Positions 10,690 through 22,100 of a stretch of DNA of 64,000 nt are shown piece by piece. The notes under the pieces were generated by a model. That model was not told the origin of the DNA. It saw only the letters and a program-made list of their open reading frames with translations, and did not search any database. Where the stretch lies: NCBI GenBank assembly GCA_025267735.1, contig CM046311.1:20551020-20615019 (forward strand), in the 5' to 3' direction. Numbering within the stretch: the first letter of the stretch is position 1; each line of letters opens with the position of its first letter. Made by a program: the position numbers and the translations under genes. This DNA is from Mactra quadrangularis (taxonomy: Eukaryota > Mollusca > Bivalvia > Venerida > Mactridae).

Positions 10690-11320
10690 TGCATTTAATA
10701 ATAGTAATATTGTAATGTGAAAAAAATATAATGCTAATTGCATATATATGTAAAAAATGTAATGTTCATTGTATATGTATGTTGCTATATTGTGTTGTAA
10801 AACTGTAATGATAATTGCATTTGTATGTTGTTGTATTATATTGTACATTGTATATGTATGTAATTGTATTGTAAAATTTGTAATGTTAATTGCTTAAGTA
10901 TGTTATTGTATTACATGTATATTATTATATAAAAAATTGTAATGATAATTGTATATGTTCGTTGTTGTATTGTATTGTTAAAATGGTAATGATAATTGTA
11001 TATGGTCGTTGTTGTATTTTATTGTTAAAATGGTAATGATATTTGTATATGGTCGTTGTTGTATTTTATTGTTAAAATGGTAATGATAATTGTATATGGT
11101 CGTTGTTGTATTTTATTGTTAAAATGGTAATGATAATTGTATATGTATGTTGTTGTATTTTATTGTTAAAATGGTAATGATAATTGTATATGTATGTTGT
11201 TGTATTTTATTGTAAAAATGGTAATGATAATTGTATGTGTATGTTGTTGTATTTTGTAATTGGTATATGTATGTTATTGCTTTGTTTTGTAAAAATTGTA
11301 TATCCATGTATGTCACATAT
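10690..11320 (+). repeat. AT-rich minisatellite, 47-bp unit
   Basis: Repeats of a unit containing 'gtaatgataattgtatatgg' followed by 'tcgttgttgtattttattgt'. The cleanest 47-bp units run from about 10938 to 11230, and degenerate units extend on both sides. The array lies between the LINE coding remains and the presumed LINE 3' end with AATAAA, so it may have expanded within the LINE's 3' UTR. Confidence 0.85.
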
Positions 11321-11379
11321 TTTATATGATGTATGTTGTTTATGGACCAAATGGCCTTCAGAATATGAAATAAAGTTAC

Positions 11380-12885
11380 ATAATTATGATTTGTTATGTT
11401 TTAAGATCTACGTTCAAAACTTGTCAAATGTTGCTCAGTATAATTTTGTTTGTTTCAACACAAATGATAATTAGAATCAAGGTCGAACAATCGAATTACC
11501 AACTTTAAGTTAAACATTAGGCTTATTTCTTAAAATTAGACAAATTACAGCTATATACAAAAGCCTCGACCTTTGTCTTCTCGATATGAAGCTTTTAAAT
11601 CCTTTTTTATTTCGAAAATTCTGAGAAAGCATTTTATAATTTAAGTATTCTCATAAATCAAACTTAATTAAAATATCTGAAACATGTATATTTTACTAAT
11701 CATCTAAGTACAAAAATTATTGACAAATTTAACGCATGTAATTTACAATATTTTTAAATATTCGTGACTTCTTTAAATATTATTAAAAAAAAACCTTACC
11801 AACTATAGTTACTCCGCTAAGAGTTGACTAAAGACTGCCTCAAAACAACATTGGTCAGCTTTCAGTCACACATTCTGAGAACGTTGAATAACATATCACA
11901 ATTAGACACCTTTAGTTCGCACATTAACGCCGCAGTTGTCTAATGTGCTTTTTTCAAAGAATACTTTTGTTTGCGCAGGGATTTTATATAACAAGGGTTT
12001 GTAACGATAAGTAAATGTAATAGATTTTTATCAAATTTCACTGTCGTCGCTATTATTTCGGTCAATACGGAAAATAAGTTTAACAAGTTTAAAAAAAAAT
12101 ATTCACATGAAATTTTGTACCAGTACCATTCAAATTGACATAAATGTTAGGAAAAATGTGTTTCTAGATTATTTTGAGGTAATTTACGCTCACAGACTGT
12201 TTTAGAAAATAATGCATTTTCCCGCCGATCTGCCATTTTTAGCCCCATTTTGCAACATCTAAAGTCATGTTTTCGATCATAATTGCAACATTTTTTTGTC
12301 AAAACTTCAGAAACATTAACAAGTTGCATGGAAGACATGTACAAAAACATAAATCAAGTTTTTAAACTTTGGAATAGTTTGTACAACCTGCTTCAGCCAG
12401 TTATAGACAGTGACGACCGAGGAAATTCAAAATAGCACTTCGTTACAAATCCCTGAATATATAGAATCTGCTGTTAATTCATGATACGGTTGATAAATAT
12501 ATTAAGAACAACCCAAATTAGCCCGAGAGGTCATACCAGAACGTACAAGTAAGGAATTATCTATCATTATTAACTCAATCAATCAAGACTGCAATATTGT
12601 TGTCGAAAGCTTTCTTCTCATATCTCTTTTTCTTCTATCGTCTAAAGAAACAGTTAATGATACTAGAAATGTCACACTTTATTTAAAAATTGAACTCAAA
12701 TAAAAAGTTTCATAAATTTCTAAAATACATGTAGTAACTGAAACTATATTTAAAACTTCTAAGCGTCACATTTGATAAACATCATTTTTATACCACGTGA
12801 AAAAGCGAAAAACTAAGTATCTAAAGCTTTATATGTACGTAAAATACTTTCATATACTGACTTGGGAACTGAAACCCAAATATAA
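11380..12885. other. Gene-free AT-rich stretch
   Basis: No protein domain, RNA gene or clear repeat was recognised. Small frames here have no coding character. Confidence 0.4.
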
Positions 12886-12890
12886 CTCAA

Positions 12891-13237
12891 AGGTACTCAT
12901 TCACAGATTTCAACTTAAATATCAACTTTTACCGAAACTATCAACATTGTATGAAATATTTTTTGAAGCAGAGTAGCAAAGTAGTGTTCTGATAATGACA
13001 ATTTTAGTGCAAATTGATATACAACTACAATTACAAATGATGGTGTTTCATGCAGTAAATATCTACATAGACACTTTTAGTGTATTTTTATGACTTTTTT
13101 GTATATTTCTTGCAACATTTAAGTCAATTTGTCTTGAAACAATAAGCATTGAATGTAAAGACACAATTACAGACATTGAATGATATTTTAAATTATAGAA
13201 AAAAATAAACCGAATCTGTAATCTAGTACCTTTGAAG
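12891..13237. mobile_element. MITE family M1, copy 2
   Basis: Same inverted ends (AAAGGTACTCATTCACAGAT at left, CTAGTACCTTT at right) and interior as the copy at 3291-3617, same orientation, with several small insertions and substitutions. Non-coding. Confidence 0.75.
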
Positions 13238-13273
13238 TATACAGAAGTCTTGTTCGTCCAAAACGGTTTAACT

Positions 13274-13641
13274 AGGAATTTTAGTCAGTTATCTTTCCCT
13301 GATAAAATCTGAAGCAATCCAATTGGTAAGTATAGGTCCTTACAGTTGGAATCCTCGGATTTTATCATTGAAGTCCTATGTAAGGATAACAAAATATTCC
13401 ATCTAATATCTTTCTTGTTAATGAAGATATTAACAGAAGTGGTGAAATTTAGATAGTTCTTTACCCTAAAAATACTTAGCTTGCATTTAAAACAAGGAAA
13501 ATGATTTACAAAAAGGTTTTTTAAGATTAATTTTGGCAAATTGATATTGAAAAGTAAGGGTAAAATCCGAGTAACCCAACTAATAGGACCTACCTATTTG
13601 AAGAGTATACAAGTGGAAATAACGTACTAAGGTCCCTTATT
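13274..13641. mobile_element. MITE family M2, copy 1
   Basis: About 368 bp, closely matched at 47945-48312 in the same orientation. Near the ends are GTTATCTTTCCC and its imperfect complement GGAAATAAC, the type of end common in mollusc MITEs. Just inside the left end is an inverted pair, GATAAAATCTGA and CGGATTTTATCA. Non-coding. Confidence 0.8.
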
Positions 13642-14249
13642 GGGTGTAAATCAGCACGTTAATCTTATTTAGGAATGCTTGATGCAATTCATAACAGAGT
13701 CTTACATATCACCCTTAGTGTATTTAAATATTAACACGTTGAAAGTATCTATGTTGAGGCAAACAAGCATTCATTAAAATTATGACATTCACTCTCTTTA
13801 CAACAACCGACTAGAATATCTGCTAACAAAAGATCCTCAAAGCGAAATGTTATATTAAAACATGATCTACAAAAAATAACAAAAACACTTTCCGAGCAAT
13901 TCAAGTCTATGTTTTGTTATGATTAGAAAAGCATTAAATAATAATAACACGCATGATGAATATGTTTAATATAAATACCAATTTTGACAGGAAGATACGA
14001 ACCTAAACACAAGCCTGTATAAATATAACTGGACAATTGACAAACTCTAGTCACAATATATTGCTACTCCATTTGGAAAACGACGATGAAGATAACTTAA
14101 GTTTTCAATTAAATAAAAATAAGACTTTTATCAACATTAAAAATTTTGAAATGTAACAAATCCATACATTTGTAAATTGACTGTGTTCTGTAATACCATG
14201 TATTATAATGTATTTTCTACGTACATAGGTACAAAATGGGTATTAGCAT

Positions 14250-14660
14250 TCCAGCCAGCATGCCCACATTGGACCAACATCGACTAAACATAGAAACAAC
14301 GGCAAACCAGCCGATTTTAAGCCTATGTCGGGCCAGTGTTGGCTGACAGTCGGCAAAAAGATGAATGGTAAAAAACAATGCCGACTTTTAGCCGACTTCA
14401 AGCCGACGCACGTACATGATCCAAAAGAAAAACCAATATGACGGCACGGATTGTTCAATCATTATGATGTAGGTCAGTAATTGCATTTTGCTTGGCAAAT
14501 TTAGGTCAGACAAGTGTTGTAATTGCACTTTGATTGGTAATTTCACTTTCTTCCCAACGTTTGTCAATCTGTAGCCTATGTCAGCCTAAGTGCGGTTACA
14601 GAGCGGAATTTTTACAAAATTGTCGACATTGAGCCGATTTACGGCCGATGTTATCTGAAT
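14250..14660. repeat. Diverged dispersed repeat rich in GCCGAC motifs
   Basis: A GC-richer island of about 400 bp with recurrent GCCGA/TCGGC words ('gccgacttttagccgacttc', 'gacattgagccgatttacgg'). The look is that of an old transposon derivative with internal sub-repeats, but no clean terminal inverted repeat or second copy was found in the window. Confidence 0.4.
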
Positions 14661-15311
14661 GTTTGAAAACTTTTATTTTTAGAAGGTCATTGCTTTAACC
14701 TAAATATAGGAAAGATTTATAATAACCACATGTTCCATGGATTTTTACACAATTGTCCTTACGCTCTCTTACGTACTCGAGACACCCATGAGTAAGGGCA
14801 AGTAAATTGGTCAAATTGATTATAAAACCCACAGAACCGAATTATTCAATTATATCCTTTATGCATATTTTGTTCAATATTATCTGTTTCCTTAACTCTT
14901 CCGATGTATTTATTTCATTAACTCAATTAACATGGCAAATATTTCTTTGTATTTGTCACACATTAACGCTATGCACCTTCAAATGTGGTTTTTTCATTTC
15001 ACTTCTTTCAGTTTCTACAGTACTGTCAACCTCAGTGGCGTGTACTGTGCTGTGATCTCTAGGTTAATTGCATTCTTGAAGGCCTCAGTGTCGGCAGTGT
15101 CCGTGATCAGGGTTGGTTATTAATTCTACTCCTTTATGGTCAGTTTAAGCTACATTTACATATATACAATGCATATGTTTAATACTAATGCATTTATCAA
15201 TGTAAGACAAGAATATGATTTCTTTGAGTGAGTCACTATCAGTGTACATGACCCTTTGATTTGTAGAAATGAATTTATATAATTAAATTGTAATCAAAAT
15301 TTATTATTCAG

Positions 15312-15429
15312 GCTGCTTCTTTACAATACATGTCTGCGAGAGAAAGACAGAGCAGATGCTAACCACAGAGAAATAAAAACCATATTGTCAAACGGGTCGT
15401 GTATTAGGAAGAAAGAAAACGAACTATCG
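15312..15429 (+). CDS. Possible isolated coding exon, gene unknown
   Basis: 118 nt between a good acceptor (ttattattcag) and a good donor (gtaagttg). It is open in one frame, reading 'LLLYNTCLREKDRADANHRE' followed by 'IKTILSNGSCIRKKENELS'. No family is recognised and no partner exon was found, so it may equally be a chance frame or a pseudogene piece. Upstream, 14.9-15.1 kb has another weakly coding-looking segment on the opposite strand. Confidence 0.25.
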
Positions 15430-15683
15430 GTAAGTTGAAATATATTTGTCTTAATAATTAAGTCATATGTATGTATAAAATTGACATATAATATGGACTT
15501 TGTGCAAACTAATTCCTTCGTTCTAGATAAATCTATAGAATCGTTAAATTAAATGTAAAAACGTATTAGAAGTTGTTAACATGTACACACAATTCAGCTT
15601 CTTAAATAAAATAATCATAATGATTGCTCTGGCGGCTAACTACATTAACACTTACATTAAAACACTACTAAATTTCCTTTTAC

Positions 15684-15878
15684 CCATGTCTGACTTCGAA
15701 TCCGGAGATCCGGGTTCGAATCCCGGTCGCGGCAGGTCATACCCTAAACATGAGTTGTCGGCCTCTTGGTAGGGTAAGTTAGTACTGGTGATAGATAAGT
15801 GTCCAGGAAACCTATAGTAGGAAGAGCTGGCCGTCGTGTATATTACCTATATATGTGTTAAATGCGACGTTAAAAAAA
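15684..15878 (+). repeat. SINE family B, copy 1
   Basis: tRNA-derived SINE lacking the first bases of its head. It has the Pol III B-box GGTTCGAATCC, then 'gagttgtcggcctc', 'ggtagggtaagtt', 'gtccaggaaacctatagtag' and 'gaagagctggccgtcgt', ending in 'gacgttaaaaaaa'. It matches copies at 24744-24963 (minus) and 41801-42028. Confidence 0.85.
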
Positions 15879-16145
15879 TCACCCTTTTATTTCAACACAT
15901 ATAACTGTTATAATCCAAATAACATATCTCAATGCAACTTTAACAACATGAATCTAGCCCATAAATGTAAAACCTCATAAAAATAGTATGGCATTCTATG
16001 TCACCAAAATCTATCTTTTAAACAAGGTGATTCATTCAAGAAACTTAACTTGTATAAGTACCAAAAATAAAATGTCAGGAGTATAACTTCCAGCCAAACA
16101 AAACGGATTTAACAAATGACACGTGGCAAAAAAATAACATATATA

Positions 16146-16407
16146 ATAGCTCGTTTAGGATAATTTGAAACAAATGACTCATTTTGTTTTTATATTTGGG
16201 ACTCGGGTATCACATAAAACAGGAAGGTCAGCTGATTTGTGTTATGCAATTCTTAAACATGTCAAAATGCGTGGAACGTGTGTTCTCGTACTAAATTTAA
16301 TACATCACACTGATAAAAGTCGATAGTTTCGTGTTCTTTACTTAAATCTACCTGTGTATAAAAATGGTACTATTGTATTTTGTCTCAAGTTATCCTAAAC
16401 GAGCTAT
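16146..16407. mobile_element. 262-bp MITE with 18-bp perfect inverted ends
   Basis: Left end ATAGCTCGTTTAGGATAA (16146-16163) and its exact complement TTATCCTAAACGAGCTAT (16390-16407). Non-coding interior. It lies about 320 bp downstream of the stop codon of the Mab-21 gene. Confidence 0.75.
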
Positions 16408-16725
16408 AACAATAGAACCTGCGTAATTATGTGACGATAGACTATATATCCGGAATTTAAATATTTGGTTTTCCCCTCCGGTACAAACAAACTTTTACAA
16501 TTACGATGAAAACACATGTACAAAAAATAATCTATAGCTCATGCTGTTTAGCAATAATGTGTAACAAACTTTTTTGTACCGCCTGAACACGGACGGAAAA
16601 CCCCATAAATATTAATTCTGGATTAGGTCTATTCCAGTATATGCCCAGGCCACTCAGGGTAAACATTGGAAACTTCAGATCTATAACGAGAGCAAGAACA
16701 AAGGCTCTGGTTAATTATCGATTTA

Positions 16726-18834
16726 TTAACGACTAGCCATATGATGAAGTAATACACCTTGGGCGATTACATATCTATCTACGTCAGTATTGTTGGATAA
16801 AGTACTAGTATAAGATAAATCTAATGATTGTTTGAAATATTTCATGGCTTGCTCTGGTAGATTTTCTTGACGCATTATCACTCCTAACAGAAAAAGTGCT
16901 GTGTCTTTGTGATACAAAATTTCATTCTTATCTATAACTTCTTGTAAGTTACGTACAGCCTTTTTCTGTTCTCTCTGATTACCAAGTCTTCCATAAGTCT
17001 TGTATTGTAAGAAATACAAATATGGCAGTGAATCAAACACTGCGACATCATGACGGAATAAGATATTGTGCTGGTATAGTTTTTGTAATTCTGTAGGTAC
17101 AATATTTAATTCCCCTCGATAAAATGCAACACTATATGATACTAATTTGTAAAAATCAGGTATTTGTTGCAATTGATCAATCGCGGGAAAGAATTTTTTT
17201 TTACAAATTTGTCGATCGAAAGAGTAAGCACTAATCGGCAATACAACATTTCTATCATAAAGTAGGTCAACCTCACGTAAAATCTTCTCAGCTCTCTCTA
17301 ATTCACCCACACTATAACATACTGTTGCAAGTTTTAACCTACCAGAAGAAACATCTGATTCACAACCTTTCTCTAAACAATCCCAGACAACTTGTGGTAA
17401 AGATTTTCCTTCACTTTTATAATATGATGCTAACAATGATCCCCTTAATGAACATAATATTGGCATAATGCATTTGTACGCTTGTTGGTCATGCGTACTT
17501 GATATGGGATAATGTGAGAGATATCTCATACACAATGCTTCTAACATCGTGGTAGAACTTTTGCCGTTGTTATTACTACTTTCCAACATGTTAATAACAT
17601 AAACAAACCATATAAGAATGACGTGTGTCAATTTAACATATTTATTAAGTAATAGTACTTTTGATTCATTTGTAAAGCGAGCATTGCCTTCAGAGGAAAC
17701 AAAATGTACATCCAACTTCATTTGTAATCTTTTACCTAGCTTATCAATGTCAATTTCAAATAAAACGTTACCTTCACTATTTAACGCACCAAGTAAAACT
17801 TCTAATATTCGCTCACGTTCAGCTGCCGTTAGTTTCCCAGCCAAAAGATTATTTTCAGGAATAATAAAATGAGGACAATTTCTGTAATATACAAAGTTGT
17901 ATAGTAACCACACAGTGTGGTTGAAACAATACAGAAGATTGTTTTCCCGCCATATTTCAGATGGTGTATTTTCAACACTGTGAAACAAGGCTGTTTTACA
18001 CATAAAACTGGATATCTTTCCGTTGAGAGCAGCGTTGGATTTTACCAACATTTTCATGAGCACATAACATTTTGTATGAATATTTTCTAAACTAAACATT
18101 AAATATCTCTCCGCGAGTGATGTTGAAATTCTCCATTCTATTCCCTGATTACAATATGAACTCAGTTTGTTGGCAACTTGCACAACGAAACATCCAGATT
18201 TTTCACATCTGTCTTTTAACTCTCTATCTGGCCAGTTACTTGTATTGTTTCTAAACAACCATGTTTGTGCTTCTTTTGGCCACTGATCACAATATATGGC
18301 CGCAACGACGTCCAGTTCTGTAGGGTCAGTTTCAAAAGAAAACGTACTTGCCGGACCATGGTTCTGAACCCCAACTGACACTAAAATCTTATGTAAATGA
18401 ATATGCTTTAAAAGTGTCCTACCGTACTCGTCTGTGCAGAACACTCCTTCTCTCAACTGAAACATGTTCCCTTCGCAATATTGAAGATAACAATATCCAG
18501 GGGCAGTACTATCTTGAACCATGAGTAAGTTTTCCATGTCATCCTTCAAATATGACATATCATCGATAACATTAAAGTGATGTGAGTAAGTCAATAAATC
18601 TTCATCAGAGTTTAAACCAAGAGTTGTACTCGCTTCTGTTTGACTTCCAAAGTTGTAAAAACCGACTTTTTGAACGTTTATTTTATCAGAATTGCGCAAT
18701 GAAAGACGCCTTGCAGATTCCTTCACCAATGCAAGTTCCCTAGTTTTCATCACTACATCATGACTGATCCCAATGTCATTAAGAACATTAGATAGATGAA
18801 TAGACAGTTGGGCCTGGTTTGATTCACGTGACAT
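16726..18834 (-). CDS. Mab-21 domain protein, cGAS-like receptor (cGLR) candidate
   Basis: 702 residues in one coding exon. Residues about 30-190 form a nucleotidyltransferase fold: GS at 63-64 with E67 (FGSQTEAS), the metal-binding acids D77/D79 (NSDEDLL), and a third acid D175 (ELDVVAAI) followed by 'QWPKEAQTW', typical of Mab-21 proteins. Residues about 230-345 are the Mab-21 helical lobe (EWRISTSLAERYLMFSLENI, then KCYVLMKMLVK, then NCPHFIIPENNLL). Residues 490-700 are helical with TPR-like motifs (AEKILREV; ALFLLGVIMRQENLPEQAMK). The cGAS zinc-ribbon signature is not seen. Family members sense nucleic acid and make cyclic dinucleotides; the complete acid triad makes an active enzyme possible, but ligand and product are unknown. 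An acceptor (ctactttcag) lies one base before the ATG, so a non-coding first exon must lie further right. A long inverted-repeat structure starts about 290 bp upstream. Confidence 0.88.
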   Translation of the reverse strand: MSRESNQAQLSIHLSNVLNDIGISHDVVMKTRELALVKESARRLSLRNSDKINVQKVGFYNFGSQTEASTTLGLNSDEDLLTYSHHFNVIDDMSYLKDDMENLLMVQDSTAPGYCYLQYCEGNMFQLREGVFCTDEYGRTLLKHIHLHKILVSVGVQNHGPASTFSFETDPTELDVVAAIYCDQWPKEAQTWLFRNNTSNWPDRELKDRCEKSGCFVVQVANKLSSYCNQGIEWRISTSLAERYLMFSLENIHTKCYVLMKMLVKSNAALNGKISSFMCKTALFHSVENTPSEIWRENNLLYCFNHTVWLLYNFVYYRNCPHFIIPENNLLAGKLTAAERERILEVLLGALNSEGNVLFEIDIDKLGKRLQMKLDVHFVSSEGNARFTNESKVLLLNKYVKLTHVILIWFVYVINMLESSNNNGKSSTTMLEALCMRYLSHYPISSTHDQQAYKCIMPILCSLRGSLLASYYKSEGKSLPQVVWDCLEKGCESDVSSGRLKLATVCYSVGELERAEKILREVDLLYDRNVVLPISAYSFDRQICKKKFFPAIDQLQQIPDFYKLVSYSVAFYRGELNIVPTELQKLYQHNILFRHDVAVFDSLPYLYFLQYKTYGRLGNQREQKKAVRNLQEVIDKNEILYHKDTALFLLGVIMRQENLPEQAMKYFKQSLDLSYTSTLSNNTDVDRYVIAQGVLLHHMASR

Positions 18835-18987
18835 CCTGAAAGTAGATTAATGTTATGCAACATAATGTTATGTGAGGCACGTATTGTCGCAATAATCATG
18901 TTTAGTCTAATCGTGGTGGTCATTTTTAACCTGTCCCATTTTTTATATACTATGACGATAATATAATACAACTTAACCTAAATATAC

Positions 18988-19062
18988 TCAACCCATGTGG
19001 AGAGACAACTCAACACATGGACAATTCAACTCATGAAAAACTCAAAACCTAATAATTACGTA
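18988..19062. repeat. Fragment of the CAACTCAAC repeat family
   Basis: Several short CAACTCAAC-type words (gagacaactcaacacatgg, acaattcaactcatg) match the subrepeats of the larger copies at 44095-44315 and 57042-57228. Confidence 0.5.
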
Positions 19063-19124
19063 GAGTACTTACAAGATGTTTCTATTTTTAACTCATGTGA
19101 CCTAGTTTTTTTTATCTGAGATAA

Positions 19125-22100
19125 CCCGTGTTCGAAATACTCAGGTGTGTAAGGGACAAATTATGGTCGAATTGTGCAAATTGTGATAAAAGCACCAAAC
19201 TTTCAGGAAATCAACTTTAAGGTGTGAACTTCAGAAAAAAGCCAGGAGACAACCATGAGAGGCCCTGTGAACAAAAATATGGGGCCCTAAAGGGGGTTAC
19301 CCGTAACAATTGATATTATTGCATAGTACTGTGTAAAAATCCTTAATTTATATATCTACTAAATGTATTAAATTTCTTTTGCTCAAGATGAGAACAAATA
19401 TGTCAGTTGATGTTTTTGAATATTTAACATGATAATTATTATCGTTATTGAGGCCCCATAAAGGGATTTTATGGTCAACAAATAGTAAAAAAACACTAAC
19501 AACCAGTACAGTTTTTATTTTTATTTTTTCACATTTTTAAAGCATTTTGAATGGGTAATTTTGTGTGGCTAGATGTGGTGTCTTTTCATTTAAATAAATT
19601 GCAAAACCAAGTATTATCAAAAGAGGCCAAAACAAGGGGAAACTTATGAAAAAATATTGAATATCTAATTTGCTGTACTGATTACATAGAATTCAGAAAT
19701 TGTATCAGTAACATTTAATTTATTATGTACAATTCAAATAACATATTGATGAAACTTTTTTATTCTTCATATCATTTGAGTGATGCACCTCAGAAAACCC
19801 CAAGGAGACAACCATGAGAGGCCCTACGAACAAAATTGTGGGGCCACGAAAGGGGTCACTCATTACAAGTATAAGCAGTGCATAGTTTAGTGTAAATATT
19901 TATCTATCAAATAAATAAAATAAATTTTCTTCACTTATGATGAGTACAATCATGTCAGAAACTTTTTTTCAAATTTAACATGATACAATGAATTGTAATT
20001 GAGGTCCAGGTAAGGGTTTTTAAGAAAACAAAACACAAAAAACTTTAAATGACCAGTGAAATTACTGTTCTCGTTTTGTTTTAATTTATTACTTAAAGTA
20101 TTTTGAATGGGTAATTTTGTGTGGTTAGCTATCATGTTCTTTTTTAGAAATAATTAACAAAACAAAGTATGATCTCATGAGGCCAAAACAAGGGGGAATT
20201 TATATAAATTTTGAATACGTGTATATAATTTTCTGTATTGGTTATATAGGATTCTAGTGTTAATAGGACTGGAGTCAAAGATTTATCTAAACATCAGTAA
20301 CATTCATCAAATAAAGCACATTATAATACGATAATTAAGTTTTTATTTGTTTATTACATTTTGCTTCTTCAAAAAATTAATGAGATCTATCAAGCATGTT
20401 TGTATTAATCTATTGAGAGGCCCCTCTTGGAAAATTTGAATATGAAAAATGAAAAAAAACATGTCCAAAAATAAAAACCAAAATCCAATCACATTTTAAA
20501 TCTAATTACTAAGCAAAAGCATCAATTTCTTGCAACGATGAACAAAGAGACCCTGCACGGAGAAAATAGAAGTGGTCCCACTTGAGCTAATGTACTTACA
20601 ACAGTGAAACATGTATGATACATAACATACATGTATATTGTTCTGCTATGGAATTAATGGAGTTTAACTTTAGTTTTAGTTATATTTGAAATATATATAA
20701 TGTAATTTATCAGCTTGGTTTGGGTAAAAATGATAAGGCCTTTAACCTTTTACTGACCAACCCAGTTACTCCTGAATCGAATTTTATCTTCTACTTTCAG
20801 ACAACCAAGTAAGAAATAAATTGGCCAAGTTGCATTGCTGTCCGTCAATTAATCATGAAATCGTATATTGAAATAGCCCTATCGCTGAGGTGAAAATTTG
20901 CCACTTTTTGCACTTATCTTTCCTTGTAAAGGGTTAAAGGAAAATCTACTAAAAGGCCCTTATTTTGATGTTAATCAATTTCGTTTGATTTTCATCTTTT
21001 GCTCTTTTATTATAAATGCAACCACAGTTTCCAAAAACTTATTTTAGCATCTATCCAACCAAGTCATGCATGTTTTATAATGTAATAATATATGTTGCAA
21101 AGGCGATAACAAACAACCATAATTTGACAATATATACCATGTAGTATTACTCAAGTTGGACATACCATGTGACAAATGCTAATGACTGAGATTTAAGAAA
21201 CATATAGACTGGATAAACCACCAGTGTTACTAAGTAACTTCCTTTAAATTTGATATCATGGTACTCAGTAGGGAAGAGTAAGCATAAAAAATTTGCCGAC
21301 GGATCTTGAACACATGTTCACTATTCTTGCAATTCATATAGTTGATTTCACTAGGGTTATTCATTTTATGGATTCTTGACAAGCTGGACGGTCTATGAAA
21401 GCTATATAATGCATAACCCGCTTGACAGACAAGGTGACCAGTGTATGGACGTACTCCACATTATCATACTTTTTATAGAACCATTTATTGTAGACGTATG
21501 CTATGTATGAATGTATAAAAGTCGACTGACGATTTAGCTGTGACAGGGATCATGAAATTTGGCTATGACAGACATTTCAACAACAGTATTACAATAAATA
21601 GAATTAAAATATTTAAAACTCGTCTTCAAATGAAGTTATACTCCCGTTTTTATGCCGGGAGATGTAGTCCTAGATGTAATTCTTCTACTAAAGATATTTT
21701 TGAGCAATGATAAAACTTGTGAATATTTCTTTTATTTTATTAGGTTTACAAAAATAATTATGTATGGTAAGTTTGCTTAACATGATTTCACAAAATGCTC
21801 TTAATCTCTTACACTCGCTTAGAGATAGAAAGGTCTAAGATTGTAACCCATTCAGGGACAATGTTTATTTCTTTATGCAAGCCATGTGTCTGCTTTTCTT
21901 CAATCTACTCAGCTGTAAAACGGCACCTTTCCTGGTTATGTCATTCCCTTTGCCACATTGACTTCCTACCAAATGAAGTGAAAGTTTCGTCAAGTAGATT
22001 GAAAATACAGAAAAGTGTACTAGTACCTATGATTAGGGATAATAGCCAGTCAGTGAGCATATGAAAAGATGGAATCTAGACTACAAAATGCTATAATTTT

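Larger units (their letters stand above)
9795..11376 (+). pseudogene. Decayed second LINE (RTE-like) fragment
   Basis: From about 9800 the plus strand reads as reverse-transcriptase remains: 'LILYADDIIVFANTSEALETAL', then stop codons, then 'YCQRWKLTVNSSK' and 'MIFRKGG'. After a MITE insertion it continues as 'SSHRISIEAGRW' and 'LEDEYHFILQCDLYN', the conserved C-terminal region of RTE-type LINE proteins. The rest is AT-rich with a palindrome and a minisatellite. It ends with 'tatggaccaaatggccttca' and AATAAA near 11370, which looks like the element's 3' end. Stops and insertions make it a pseudogene, unrelated to the intact element at 6.0 kb. Confidence 0.8.

Noticed and set aside
16722..16727. 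Polyadenylation signal AATAAA of the Mab-21 gene
   Set aside because: The hexamer overlaps the stop codon, too close to serve as the normal signal.
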